Assembly (NCBI RefSeq): GCF_900107105.1
Contig: NZ_FNOT01000004.1
Location: 62,001 to 126,000 of the forward strand
Length of the DNA: 64,000 bases
DNA from: Geodermatophilus africanus
GTDB taxonomy: Bacteria > Actinomycetota > Actinomycetes > Mycobacteriales > Geodermatophilaceae
Direction: 5' to 3'
Part shown: one piece after another, positions 26,604-36,947 of the stretch
Position numbering within the stretch: position 1 is the stretch's first letter
Layout: each line of letters starts with the position of its first letter
Made by a program: the position numbers and the translations under genes
Notes under the pieces: model-generated
What the model saw: the letters and a program-made list of their open reading frames with translations, nothing else
Told to the model about the DNA's origin: nothing
Database searches by the model: none

Positions 26604-27555
26604 CCGCTCCGCGGGCCAGCTGCAGCGCGATGCCGTCGAGGATGTCGTGCTCGCTGACCACGACGTCGTCGAGCGCGAAGGCGTCCATGAGCACCCGCAG
26701 GATCAAGGAGCCGGCGCCGATGACGTCGACCCGGCCCGGGTGCATGACCGGGTACGCGGCGCGCCGCTCGCGGGTGGCGGTGAGCAGCCCGGCGGTCACC
26801 GCGCGGACGGCGGACACCGGGATGCGCGAGCCGTGGATGGCCACCGGGTCGTAGGCGGGCAGGCCCAGCGCGAGGGCCGCGACGGTGGTGACCGAGCCGG
26901 CCAGGCCGACCAGGGTAGCGGCCTCGCCCACCGGGACGGCGGCGGCGACGTCGGCCAGCGCGGCGCGGATGTCGGCCTCGGCGCGCTGGATCTCGTCGGC
27001 CGGAGGCGGGTCGCCGTGCAGGTGCCGCTCGGTCAGTCGCACGCAGCCGACGTCGACCGAGCGGGCCGCCCGCACCCCGGCCGCGTCGCCGAGCACGAAC
27101 TCGGTGGAGCCGCCGCCGATGTCGACGACCAGGTACGGCGGCCGGGGCCGCTCCTGGCCGTGTGCGGCGACCGCGGCGTCCAGCGAGGCGGTGGCACCGA
27201 GGAAGGACAGCCGCGCCTCCTCGTCGCCGGCGACGACGTCGGGCAGCTGGCCGAGGGTGTCCAGCACCATGCCCTCGAAGTCGGCGCGGTTGGCGGCGTC
27301 CCGGCTGGCGCTGGTCGCGACCATGCGCACCGCCGTCGCGCCCAGGTCGCGCGCCTGCGCGGCGTACTCCGCCAGCACCACGCGGGTGCGCTCGATGGCC
27401 TCGGGTGCGAGCCGGCCGGTGGCGTCGACGCCCTGGCCGAGCCGGACGACCTCCATCCGGCGCAGCAGGTCGCGGTGCGGCCCCTCGGGGGGTACGTCGG
27501 CCACCAGCAGGCGGATGGAGTTGGTGCCGCAGTCGATGGCCGCGACGCGGGTCAT
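26587..27555 (-). CDS. Ppx/GppA family phosphatase
   Basis: The 322-residue protein has the ASKHA-fold motifs of exopolyphosphatases: AAIDCGTNSIRLLVAD at the N-terminus (phosphate 1 loop), VVDIGGGSTEFVLG (phosphate 2 loop) and GLAGSVTTVAALAL, followed by the C-terminal helix with the VSEHDILDGIALQLA segment. Members hydrolyse polyphosphate or guanosine pentaphosphate. The short form without an HD domain is the common actinobacterial type. The ATG overlaps the DUF501 stop as ATGA. It is last in the eno-ftsB-DUF501-ppx operon. Confidence 0.93.
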   Translation of the reverse strand: MTRVAAIDCGTNSIRLLVADVPPEGPHRDLLRRMEVVRLGQGVDATGRLAPEAIERTRVVLAEYAAQARDLGATAVRMVATSASRDAANRADFEGMVLDTLGQLPDVVAGDEEARLSFLGATASLDAAVAAHGQERPRPPYLVVDIGGGSTEFVLGDAAGVRAARSVDVGCVRLTERHLHGDPPPADEIQRAEADIRAALADVAAAVPVGEAATLVGLAGSVTTVAALALGLPAYDPVAIHGSRIPVSAVRAVTAGLLTATRERRAAYPVMHPGRVDVIGAGSLILRVLMDAFALDDVVVSEHDILDGIALQLARGAVRDPR

Positions 27556-28055
27556 GGACGGTCCCCCTCGGGGAGCGCGCAGGGGCCGTTCGCCCACCAC
27601 TCCCCCATCTCGGCCACCGCGCGGTCCCCGACCGGGTTCACGCCCGGGCCGGCGGCCAGCGCGTGCGCGGCCAGGGCGTGCAGGCACTTCACCCGGTCGG
27701 GCATGCCGCCGGCGGTGTTGCGGGTAAGCAGCTCCCCGAGGGCGTCGCGCTCGGCGAGGTAGGCCTCGTGGGCGGCGCGGTAGCCCGCGGCCAGCTCCGG
27801 GTCGGTGCCCAGGGCGGCCTGCCACTCCCGCATCCGGCCGGTGGACTCCAGCCGGCTGGCGGCGGCGCCGGCCCGCGGGCAGGTCAGGTAGTAGAGCGTC
27901 GGGAACGGCGTGCCGTCCTCCAGCCACGGGGAGGTCTGCACGACGTCGGGCTGGCCGCACGGGCAGCGGTGCGCGACCGCGTGCAGGGCACGCGGCGGCC
28001 GGCCGAGCTGGCGGGCCACGACCTCCCGCTCCTCGGGCGTGATCGATCCCGTCAC
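27552..28055 (-). CDS. DUF501 domain protein
   Basis: This 167-residue protein matches the DUF501 family, which in actinobacteria is located between ftsB-like and ppx genes. It has several conserved segments (VARQLGRPPRAL, HRCPCGQPDVVQTSPWLEDGTPFPTLYYLTCPRA, ESTGRMREWQ) with two Cys of a CxCG/C type that may bind a metal. Function is unknown. Both ends overlap neighbours by four bases (GTGA with the ftsB-like stop, ATGA with ppx), so the operon is translationally coupled. Confidence 0.92.
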   Translation of the reverse strand: MTGSITPEEREVVARQLGRPPRALHAVAHRCPCGQPDVVQTSPWLEDGTPFPTLYYLTCPRAGAAASRLESTGRMREWQAALGTDPELAAGYRAAHEAYLAERDALGELLTRNTAGGMPDRVKCLHALAAHALAAGPGVNPVGDRAVAEMGEWWANGPCALPEGDRP

Positions 28056-28636
28056 TCGTCGGGCTCCTCGTCGCCGTCGGCCACCGCGACCGACTGCACC
28101 AGCGCCTCGTACCAGGGCAGGTCGCCGTCCGCGGGCTCGGGCACCGTGCCGGCGTCCCCCTCGACGGCGTCGCCGTCCACCACGACCACCAGCCGGTCAC
28201 CGGGCAGCACGTAGGCCAGCCGCTCGCGGGCCTGCCGCGTCCGGTAGTCCGGGTCGGACTGCCGTTCCAGCTGCGCCTCGAGCTGCTCGACGCGCTGGTC
28301 GAGGGCGGTGCCCTCGGCGGCCAGCCGGGTCAGCTCGGCGCGGCCGGCCAGGAACTGGCGCAGCGGGCCGGCCAGGGTCAGCAGCAGCACGAGGACCAGC
28401 CCGGTCAGCAGCACCGCCCGGCCGGTGACCAGCGGACGCCGCGGCGCACCGGACCCCGGCGCCGTCCGCGGCGTGCGGCGGGCGGCCCGCCTCGACTCCG
28501 GCCGGATGCCCGCTCCCGATCGGGAGCCGGCCGGCACCGGGCGGGACGCCGCACCCGACAGTGGCCGCCCGGTGGCGCGTCGTCGTCCGGAGGGCGCCGC
28601 GCCCGACCCGCCGCGGCGGCCGCGCGCCGCGCTCAC
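28052..28636 (-). CDS. FtsB/DivIC family cell division protein
   Basis: The 194-residue protein has a basic, disordered N-terminal cytoplasmic tail (about residues 1-75), a single transmembrane segment (GRAVLLTGLVLVLLLTLA), a coiled coil of about 40 residues (RAELTRLAAEGTALDQRVEQLEAQLERQ), and the family's DPDYRTRQARERLAYVLPGD signature. It should join the divisome with FtsQ and FtsL at the septum. The long Arg/Pro-rich N-terminal tail is common in actinobacterial members. The start GTG at 28636 comes 16 bases after the enolase stop. Transcribed with eno, DUF501 and ppx. Confidence 0.9.
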   Translation of the reverse strand: MSAARGRRGGSGAAPSGRRRATGRPLSGAASRPVPAGSRSGAGIRPESRRAARRTPRTAPGSGAPRRPLVTGRAVLLTGLVLVLLLTLAGPLRQFLAGRAELTRLAAEGTALDQRVEQLEAQLERQSDPDYRTRQARERLAYVLPGDRLVVVVDGDAVEGDAGTVPEPADGDLPWYEALVQSVAVADGDEEPDE

Positions 28637-28652
28637 GGGCGGGCGCGACCGG

Positions 28653-29951
<1,299 letters not shown>

Positions 29952-30037
29952 CTAGCCAGCCCGCGGCGCTCCGAAGGCGTGCACCGCTCGGTTCCGTGGT
30001 GTCTCGGCACGGGCAGCCCGGCGGGCCTGGACGACGG

Positions 30038-30172
30038 GTGCCGCCAGCCGCCCGCGACCCCGAGGGAGATGCCGGGCAGGACTGGACCGCCCAGGACCTG
30101 CGCCTCTCCGTCGAGCAGGACCTGCTCGGCGGAGGAGTCCGCCTCGACACCGACCTGTTGGGACGCTCGTGA
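30038..30172 (+). CDS. Small hypothetical ORF (orphan pair, upstream member)
   Basis: A 44-residue reading frame starting at GTG 30038 reads PAARDPEGDAGQDWTAQDLR and continues with an acidic, helical-looking segment that ends at a TGA overlapping the next frame as GTGA. The amino acid composition (many Asp/Gln/Leu, few Arg/Pro) looks coding, unlike the frame-shifted readings around it. I do not recognise the sequence. It may be a short gene or the tail of a decayed one. It lies in a 478-base gap between eno and the next gene. Confidence 0.35.
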   Translation: MPPAARDPEGDAGQDWTAQDLRLSVEQDLLGGGVRLDTDLLGRS

Positions 30173-30388
30173 CCGACGAGGACCACCTCACCATCCTCGT
30201 CCGCTACGCCGGCTCCCACCCCGTCGGCCGCCACGTGCAGTCGGTCCACCTCGACCTGATGGAGCTCCGCGAACAGGCCGGCGTCACCACCCTCGATGTC
30301 ACCCGCGACGAGGTCCTCCACGGCGCAATCCACGTCCTGACCTGCACGAGGTCGCATCGGCGACCACGGCATCCGGCACTGGCGGTAG
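30169..30388 (+). pseudogene. Small hypothetical ORF, probably frameshifted
   Basis: From GTG 30169 the translation (TDEDHLTILVRYAGSHPVG, then VHLDLMELREQAGVTTLDVT) looks like a genuine small protein for about 60 residues. It then becomes low-quality sequence after HVLTC. A one-base shift near 30348 restores a sensible C-terminus (RIGDHGIRHWR) with a TAG at 30386-30388. Either a sequencing error or a real frameshift is possible. It is coupled by GTGA to the upstream small frame. I cannot assign a function. Confidence 0.35.
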
Positions 30389-30420
30389 GTGGGACCCGGC
30401 GGTGTGCCTTCCCATCTCCC

Positions 30421-30918
30421 TCAGTAGGGCGCGATGTCGAGGTCGGCGCCGAAGCGGGGTGGGTGGCTGACCCGGACCTCACCGTCGGGCATCGTGACGG
30501 CCAGGCCGCCGTCACCGGACTCCTCGAAGCGCCAGCCGGGCGCCGCCCGGGTGGCCGCCGACATCGCGCCACGCTCGCCGGGCTGCCGGTCGAACGACGT
30601 CGCGGGACGGCAGCGGGCGAACTCCGCCAGCGAGGCCGCCATCACCGCAGACAGCCGGGCGATCTCGCGCGCCGCTGCTGCGGCCCGTGCCAACGGCCGG
30701 GCACCCGCGGACAGCAGCCGGTCCAACTCGGTGGCGCTCGACGCCGCGGGCTCCACCTCCCAGTCCCGGGCCCAGAGCAGCGCCGGGTGCACCGTGTCGA
30801 CGACACACGAGCCTGCCCCAGTCGCCGGCCGCTCCCCGACCGCGGCCAGGCCGCGCTCGACCGACGAGACACCGCCTCGTTCCGCAGCCGACACATCCTC
30901 GAACCCGTGTTCGATCAC
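30421..30918 (-). CDS. Hypothetical protein
   Basis: The 165-residue frame starts at GTG 30918 and has a coding-like composition: an early HPALLWARDWEVEP, a helical Ala/Arg/Leu-rich middle (LDRLLSAGARPLARAAAAAREIARLSAVMAAS) and a C-terminus GGLAVTMPDGEVRVSHPPRFGADL. No known domain, signal peptide or membrane segment is apparent. It is isolated from its neighbours by about 100 bases on the upstream side and lies next to the orphan small frames. Codon composition is consistent with the flanking genes. Confidence 0.6.
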   Translation of the reverse strand: MIEHGFEDVSAAERGGVSSVERGLAAVGERPATGAGSCVVDTVHPALLWARDWEVEPAASSATELDRLLSAGARPLARAAAAAREIARLSAVMAASLAEFARCRPATSFDRQPGERGAMSAATRAAPGWRFEESGDGGLAVTMPDGEVRVSHPPRFGADLDIAPY

Positions 30919-31015
30919 AGTGGCTCGGCGACGCCCTGACCAGCGAGGACGAGGCTGTGGAGCAGTCAGGTGGGTGTGGACGGACGGTCCACCCCCGGAC
31001 CGGGAGCGGCTCGGG

Positions 31016-31930
31016 TCACCCGACCGGGCGCGCCTCCGCCTGGGCGTCGAGTTCCCCGGCGTAGCGGCGGACCGCCTCGCGCAGCGCGTCCTCGACGTCC
31101 CAGCCACGCTGCTCGGCGGCGGCGACGACGGCCAGCAGCCGCTCCCCCAGCTCCTCCGGGCTGGCCGAGGCCAGCTCCGCGGGCTCGGGCGTGGCCAGGC
31201 CGGCGCGGGTCGCCCGGCGCACGAGCGCCGCACCCCACGAGGCCGCGGGCTGCGACCGGGAGACGCCCTCGGTCGGCGAGCGCCGCTGCTTCTCGGCCCT
31301 CTTGATCTCCTCCCAGCCGGCCTCCACCTGGGCCACGTCGCGCGGGCCGGCGTCGCCGAACACGTGCGGGTGCCGCCGGACCAGCTTGTCGACCAGGTCG
31401 CCGGCGACGTCGTCCACGTCGAAGCGCCGGCCGGGAGCCGCCTCTGCCGCGACCCGCGCGTGGAAGACGACCTGCAGCAGCACGTCGCCGAGCTCCTCGC
31501 GCATCGCGGCCGGGTCGTCGTCGACGATCGCGTCGTAGGCCTCGTGCGCCTCCTCGAGCAGGTAGCCGCGCAGCGAGGCGTGCGTCTGCTCGGCGTCCCA
31601 CGGGCACCCGCCGGGCGAGCGCAGGACGTCCATCACCCGGACGACGTCGAGCAGCCGGCTGCCCGGCAGCGGCGGCGCCTCGACCACCTCCCCGGCGTCC
31701 ACCTCGACCCCGGCCGGGACGAGGGCGACGACGCTGTCGGGGCGGGCGGCGGCGGCCGTGGCGTCGTCGACGTCGTCCACCGCCCAGCCCCCGTCGCGCA
31801 GCGCGGCGGCGGTCGCGGCGGCACCGGGCAGCGCGACGACCGGCCGGCCGCTCGCCACCGCCCTCCACGCGGCGGGGCCGAGCAGGCCCGGGAGGGTGGG
31901 GTGGACGACGACGGCGAGCGCGACGGGCAC
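31016..31930 (-). CDS. mazG: MazG nucleoside triphosphate pyrophosphohydrolase
   Basis: MazG hydrolyses (d)NTPs to monophosphates and pyrophosphate and helps clean oxidised nucleotides. The first ~90 residues are a less conserved extension seen in actinobacterial members. The catalytic helices follow: GGCPWDAEQTHASLRGYLLEEAHEAYDAI with Glu126, Glu127 and Glu130, then EELGDVLLQVVFHA with Glu145, Glu146 and Asp149 for Mg2+ binding. The C-terminal part includes KRRHPHVFGD-like and GWEEIKRAEK segments. The start is GTG 31930. It follows surA and mfd in the order known from mycobacteria (mfd-mazG-lipoprotein-eno region). Confidence 0.93.
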   Translation of the reverse strand: MPVALAVVVHPTLPGLLGPAAWRAVASGRPVVALPGAAATAAALRDGGWAVDDVDDATAAAARPDSVVALVPAGVEVDAGEVVEAPPLPGSRLLDVVRVMDVLRSPGGCPWDAEQTHASLRGYLLEEAHEAYDAIVDDDPAAMREELGDVLLQVVFHARVAAEAAPGRRFDVDDVAGDLVDKLVRRHPHVFGDAGPRDVAQVEAGWEEIKRAEKQRRSPTEGVSRSQPAASWGAALVRRATRAGLATPEPAELASASPEELGERLLAVVAAAEQRGWDVEDALREAVRRYAGELDAQAEARPVG

Positions 31931-32086
31931 CTGGTCAGTCTCCGGGAGAGCCGGGGAGCCGGCAGGAGCCGGGGGACGCCGCGCACCCGCGCAGCCCGTC
32001 CCGGGTGCTGCGCGCGCGGGGCCTCAGGACGGTCTCCCGTCCAGCTCCGGGTCGACCAGCCGGACGGCGAGGTGCACTGGCGGCCC

Positions 32087-33097
32087 TCACTCGGCGGGCG
32101 CGGTCCCGGCGGCGTCCCCGCCCGCCTCCAGGAGGTCGACGACCCCATCGTCGGACGGGACGATCGCGCCCTCCTCGAGCACGCCGTAGCGCGGGTTCAC
32201 CGTGACGTCGATCCCGGCGCGGACGTCGGCGACCAGGTCCTGGGCGGCGGCGTCGGCATCGGCCCGGACGGATTCCTCCAGGTCGGGCCGGACCTCCTCG
32301 AAGCTCGGCACGGCGGGCTCGCCGACGAAGACCACGAGGACCCCGGGCAGGTCCGGCACGGTGAGCGAGGTGGCCGAGTTCGGCGCCGCGTCGGTCACCA
32401 CGTCGGCCAGCGGGGCCGGCACGTCCCCGGGCGCGCGCGTCGCGACCTCGGGCAGCGTGGCCTCACCGGGGAACTGCGCGGCGATCGCGGGGTAGGCGCC
32501 CGGGTCGGCCTGCAGCGCGGCGACGGCGGCGTCGGCGGCGGCCTGGTCGGGGACGTTGACGTAGCCGAGTCGGACCTGCGCGAGCGAGGGCGCCTGCTGC
32601 GCGTACGCCGCGCGCAGCTCCGCCTCGCCCAGCCCGCCGACCAGGCCCTCGGACTCCGCGATCCGCTGCCGCACCACCTGCTGGCGGACGGTCTCGAAGA
32701 CGTCCGCCCGGGCGACGCCCTGCGCGGCGGCCTGCGCGTAGACCGCCTCCGGGTCCTCGCCGGCGAGCAGCTCGTCCAGGCGCGACCGCACGTCGCCGTC
32801 GTCCACCGTGACGCCGTAGCGCTGCGCGACCCGCTCGTAGAGCTCCTCGGTGACCAGCCGGGTGAGGACCAGCCGGGTGAACTCGTCCTCCCGGCCCGTG
32901 GCGGCCTCCGCCAGGGCCGGGTCCTCCAGGCGGGTGTCCACCGCCGTCTGCAGCTCGTCGACGGTCACCTGCTCGTCGTCGACGTAGGCGGCCACGCTCG
33001 GGTCGCTGCGGCAGCCGGCCACCCCGGCCAGCGCGACCAGGCCCACGGCCAGCGATGCGGTCAGGCGACGCGTCTGCACGGTTCGTGAGCGTGCCAC
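32087..33097 (-). CDS. SurA N-terminal-domain lipoprotein (periplasmic-type foldase)
   Basis: The 336-residue protein has a signal peptide with a lipobox (VALAGVAGC, Cys29), so it should be lipid-anchored on the outer face of the membrane. The mature part has the SurA N-terminal helical fold (VTVDELQTAVDTRLEDP, LVLTRLVTEELYERVAQRYGV) and a later segment related to peptidyl-prolyl isomerase chaperones. I cannot confirm a full PPIase active site. Role: extracytoplasmic chaperone for secreted proteins. It is transcribed after mfd with a family A repeat between. Confidence 0.85.
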   Translation of the reverse strand: MARSRTVQTRRLTASLAVGLVALAGVAGCRSDPSVAAYVDDEQVTVDELQTAVDTRLEDPALAEAATGREDEFTRLVLTRLVTEELYERVAQRYGVTVDDGDVRSRLDELLAGEDPEAVYAQAAAQGVARADVFETVRQQVVRQRIAESEGLVGGLGEAELRAAYAQQAPSLAQVRLGYVNVPDQAAADAAVAALQADPGAYPAIAAQFPGEATLPEVATRAPGDVPAPLADVVTDAAPNSATSLTVPDLPGVLVVFVGEPAVPSFEEVRPDLEESVRADADAAAQDLVADVRAGIDVTVNPRYGVLEEGAIVPSDDGVVDLLEAGGDAAGTAPAE

Positions 33098-33194
33098 AGA
33101 GAGGACCCCGCCCCTTCACCACGGCGAGCTCGCGGCGAGCCTCCGGGCGGGGCACGCCCCGAGCCTGCGAGAGGCGGGGAGGGCGGGATCCTCC
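33098..33194 (-). repeat. Family A post-stop stem-loop repeat
   Basis: On the minus strand it begins at the base after the mfd stop. GGATCCCGCCC and GGGCGGGGTCC form the outer arms, and the interior holds two CGAGCCTGCGAG/GGCGAGC-type palindromes. It separates mfd from the same-strand surA-like gene. Confidence 0.75.
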
Positions 33195-36100
33195 TCAGCT
33201 GGCCTTCGCGACGGGCTGCTCCAGGACGGCGGCCAGCAGCGAGTGCAGGTGCTCCAGCAGGGCGACGTCCCGAAGCGGGGTCCGCCGGTCGGGGCCGACC
33301 GGCACCTTGAGCGAGATGGTGTCGACGGCGGACTTGTAGGTCGCGCCGTCGGCCAGCCGCGCCAGCCGCAGCTGCTTGGACTCCGGCAGCGGGACGGGGC
33401 TGATCCGGATCGCCCGGCCCTGCATCGACACCTCCGTGATCCCCCACTGCCGGACGGCGGCGCGGAAGCGCGCCACGGCCAGCAGGTTGAGCACCGGCGC
33501 CGGTGGGGTGCCGTAGCGGTCGGTGAGCTCGTCGAGGACCGCCTGCGCCTGCTCGTCGGACTGCACCGAGGCCACCTTGCGATAGGCCTCCATCCGGAGC
33601 CGCTCGCCGGGCACGTAGTCGTGCGGCAGGTGCGCGTCGACCGGCAGGTCCACCCGGACGTCGGCCGGCTCGGCCGGCGGCTCCTCGCCGGCCAGCTGCG
33701 CCCGGTAGTCGGTGACCGCCTCGCCGACCAGCCGCACGTACAGGTCGAACCCGACCCCGGCGATGTGCCCGGACTGCTCGCCGCCGAGCAGGTTGCCCGA
33801 GCCGCGGATCTCCAGGTCCTTCATCGCCACGGCCATGCCGGCCCCGAGGTCGGTGTTGTGCGCGATGGTGGTCAGCCGGTCGACCGAGGTCTCGGTCAGC
33901 GGCCGGCTCGGGTCGTAGGTGAAGTAGGCGTACGCCCGCTCGCGGCCGCGGCCGACCCGGCCCCGGATCTGGTGCAGCTGCGAGAGCCCGAAGGTGTCGG
34001 CCCGGTCGACGATCAGCGTGTTGGCGTTCGGGATGTCCAGGCCGGACTCGACGATCGTCGTCGCGACCAGGACGTCGTACTCCTTCTCCCAGAAGCCGAC
34101 CATGATCCGCTCGAGCTCGTGCTCCCTCATCTGCCCGTGGCCGACGGCGACCCGGGCCTCGGGCACGAGCTGGCGGATCTTCGCCGCCGCCTTGTCGATC
34201 GACTGCACCCGGTTGTGGATCACGAAGACCTGCCCGTCGCGCAGCAGCTCGCGGCGGATCGCCGCCGCCATCTGCTTGTCGTCCCAGGCGCCGACGTAGG
34301 TCAGCACCGGGTGTCGCTCCTCGGGCGGGGTGAGGATCGTGGACATCTCGCGGATGCCGGTCAGCGACATCTCCAGGGTGCGCGGGATCGGGGTGGCCGA
34401 CATCGACAGCACGTCGACCGCCGTCCGCATGGTCTTCAGGTACTCCTTGTGCTCGACGCCGAAGCGCTGCTCCTCGTCGACGATGACCAGGCCAAGGTCC
34501 TTGAACCGGGTGGTCGGCTGCAGCAGCCGGTGCGTGCCCACGAGGATGTCGACCTCGCCCGCGGCCAGCTCCCGCAGGATCTGCGTCGTCTCGGCGTCGG
34601 ACTGGAATCGCGACAGCACCCGCACCTTGACCGGGAACTGGGCGACCCGCTCCGAGAAGGTCTTGTGGTGCTGGTTGGCCAGCAGCGTCGTCGGCACGAG
34701 GACGGCGACCTGCTTGCCGTCCTGCACCGCCTTGAACGCCGCGCGGACGGCAATCTCGGTCTTCCCGTAGCCGACGTCGCCGCAGATGATCCGGTCCATC
34801 GGGACCGGGTGCTGCATGTCGGCCTTGACCTCGTCGATCGCGGCCAGCTGGTCGGGGGTCTCGTGGAACGGGAAGGCGTCCTCGAGCTCGCGCTGCCAGA
34901 CGGTGTCCGGGCCGTACGCGTGCCCCTTCGTCGCCATCCGCGCCGAGTACAGCCGGATCAGCTCCGCGGCGATCTGCTTGACCGCCCGGCGCGCCTGGCC
35001 CTTGGTCTTCTGCCAGTCCGCGCCGCCGAGCTTGGACAGCGCCGGGGACTCGCCGCCGACGTACCGGGTGAGCTGGTCGAGGGCGTCGGTGGGGACGAAC
35101 AGCCGGTCCGGCGGCTGGTTCCGCTTGGACGGCGCGTACTCGACGATGAGGTAGTCGCGCTGCCCGCCGTTGATGGTGCGGCTGACCATCTCGATGTAGC
35201 GGCCGATGCCGTGGTGCTCGTGGACGACGAGGTCGCCGGGCTGCAGCTGCACCAGGTCCACGGCGTTGCGCCGGCGCGCGGGCATCTTCACCGCGTCGCG
35301 CATCGAGGTGCCGCGCTGCCCGGTGAGGTCGTGCTCGGTGAGCAGCGCCAGGCCGATGCCGGGGAAGGCGAAGCCGGCCTCCAGGCTGCCCTGGGTGACG
35401 TGGGTCAGCTGCGGCTCGGGTGCCGTCGCGATGTCCGGCACCAACCTCGCACCCAGGTCGGCCTCGGTGAACTGGTCGGCGGCGCGCTGCGCCGGGCCGG
35501 GACCGGCGAAGGTGACCACGACCCGCCAGCCGTCGCGCGACCAGGCCCGCAGCTGGTCGACCGCGCGCGGGACGTCCCCGGCGAACCGCTCGACGGTCGT
35601 CGCGTCGAGGGTGACGTGGGTGTCGTCGTCCTCCGTCTGCAGCGTGAAGGCGCCGGTGCTCCACCACGGCACCCCGCGGCCGCGGGCGGCGGCCTCGACG
35701 TCGGCGAGGTCGCGATAGGAGGTCCCCCCGAGGTCCAGCGGCGCCTCGCCGGCCTCGGCGGCGGTCGCCCAGGACGCGGCGAGGAACTCCTCGGCGGTGC
35801 GCACCAGGTCCGCGGCGCGGCTGCGCACCCGCTCGGGATCGCAGACCAGCACGTGGGTGCCCACCGGCACGAGGTCGGTGAGGAGCTGGAGGTCGCCCTC
35901 GATGAGGGCCGGCGTCAACGACTCCATGCCCTCGACGGCGATGCCCTCGGCCAGCTTGCCGAGGATCTCCAGCAGGCCGGGGTGCAGGTGAGCCAGCTCG
36001 GCGGCGCGGGCGCGCACCTCGTCGGTGAGCAGCAGCTCGCGGCACGGCGGCGCCCACAGCCGCTCCGGGCGCTCGTCGAGCGAGCGCTGGTCGGCGGCGG

Positions 36101-36737
36101 AGAAGTAGCGCAGCTCGTCGACCTCGTCGCCCCAGAACTCCACCCGGACCGGGTGCGGCTCGGTCGGCGGGAACACGTCGAGCAGGCCACCGCGGACGGC
36201 GAACTCACCGCGCTTCTCCACCAGTTCCACGCGGGTGTAGGCGGCGTCGGTCAGCGCGCGGGCGACGTCGTCGAGCTCGGTGGTGTCCCCCGGCGCCAGC
36301 TCGACCGGCACCAGGTCGCCCAGACCGGGGGCGAGGGGCTGCAGCACGCTGCGCACCGGCGCGACCAGGACGTCGATCGGCCCGTTGACGCCGGGGTGGG
36401 TCAGGTCGCGCAGCACCGCGAGCCGCCGGCCGACGGTGTCCGCGCGCGGCGAGAGCCGCTCGTGCGGCAGCGTCTCCCAGGCCGGGAAGACCTCGGTGCG
36501 CCGGTCTGGCAGGAAGCAGCGCAGTTGGTCGGCGACCTGATCGGCGTCCCGCTCCCCCGCCGTGACGACGAGGACGGGCACGCCCGCGCCGCCGTGCTGC
36601 GCCGCGAGGGCGGCGGCCACCAGCGGCTGCACGGACGGCGGCGCGGTGACCGCCAGCTCGGCGTTCCCGGCGGCGGCCACGACGCGGGCCACCCCGGGGT
36701 CGGTGAGGACGACGTCGAGCACGCCGCGGAGGGTCAC
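33195..36737 (-). CDS. mfd: Transcription-repair coupling factor Mfd
   Basis: Mfd removes stalled RNA polymerase and recruits UvrA to the lesion. The 1180-residue length is normal. The N-terminal UvrB-homology region (about residues 30-340) has lost its helicase function as usual. The CarD/TRCF RNA polymerase-interacting domain (QPGDLVVHEHHGIGRY) follows. The translocase has Walker A GDVGYGKTEIAVRAAF, Walker B DEEQRFG and the TRG-like motif region. The C-terminal TRCF domain is present. The start GTG at 36737 has AGGAGA nine bases upstream, so the longer in-frame extension is rejected. It is the last housekeeping gene before the exopolysaccharide island. Confidence 0.96.
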   Translation of the reverse strand: MTLRGVLDVVLTDPGVARVVAAAGNAELAVTAPPSVQPLVAAALAAQHGGAGVPVLVVTAGERDADQVADQLRCFLPDRRTEVFPAWETLPHERLSPRADTVGRRLAVLRDLTHPGVNGPIDVLVAPVRSVLQPLAPGLGDLVPVELAPGDTTELDDVARALTDAAYTRVELVEKRGEFAVRGGLLDVFPPTEPHPVRVEFWGDEVDELRYFSAADQRSLDERPERLWAPPCRELLLTDEVRARAAELAHLHPGLLEILGKLAEGIAVEGMESLTPALIEGDLQLLTDLVPVGTHVLVCDPERVRSRAADLVRTAEEFLAASWATAAEAGEAPLDLGGTSYRDLADVEAAARGRGVPWWSTGAFTLQTEDDDTHVTLDATTVERFAGDVPRAVDQLRAWSRDGWRVVVTFAGPGPAQRAADQFTEADLGARLVPDIATAPEPQLTHVTQGSLEAGFAFPGIGLALLTEHDLTGQRGTSMRDAVKMPARRRNAVDLVQLQPGDLVVHEHHGIGRYIEMVSRTINGGQRDYLIVEYAPSKRNQPPDRLFVPTDALDQLTRYVGGESPALSKLGGADWQKTKGQARRAVKQIAAELIRLYSARMATKGHAYGPDTVWQRELEDAFPFHETPDQLAAIDEVKADMQHPVPMDRIICGDVGYGKTEIAVRAAFKAVQDGKQVAVLVPTTLLANQHHKTFSERVAQFPVKVRVLSRFQSDAETTQILRELAAGEVDILVGTHRLLQPTTRFKDLGLVIVDEEQRFGVEHKEYLKTMRTAVDVLSMSATPIPRTLEMSLTGIREMSTILTPPEERHPVLTYVGAWDDKQMAAAIRRELLRDGQVFVIHNRVQSIDKAAAKIRQLVPEARVAVGHGQMREHELERIMVGFWEKEYDVLVATTIVESGLDIPNANTLIVDRADTFGLSQLHQIRGRVGRGRERAYAYFTYDPSRPLTETSVDRLTTIAHNTDLGAGMAVAMKDLEIRGSGNLLGGEQSGHIAGVGFDLYVRLVGEAVTDYRAQLAGEEPPAEPADVRVDLPVDAHLPHDYVPGERLRMEAYRKVASVQSDEQAQAVLDELTDRYGTPPAPVLNLLAVARFRAAVRQWGITEVSMQGRAIRISPVPLPESKQLRLARLADGATYKSAVDTISLKVPVGPDRRTPLRDVALLEHLHSLLAAVLEQPVAKAS

Positions 36738-36947
36738 GAAGAGGTCTCCTGAGGTCGGGGGGCCACGCACGGCGCGCCGGGTGCGCGGGGGGCCGGACCT
36801 CCAGGTTAGTCCCGTCGCGACCGTCCCGCCGCCGCCGTACGGCCGCCCCCCGATGGGGTGACCGGACCCACCGGACCCGGGTCCCCGGGCCGCCGCGGCC
36901 CTACCGTGCGCTGCGGACGTCCGGGCGGAAGGCGGGGGACAGAGGGC

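Noticed and set aside
33243-36752. A 1169-codon plus-strand frame antisense to mfd
   Set aside because: It is a by-product of high G+C codon bias opposite a well-conserved mfd gene and shows no domain of its own.
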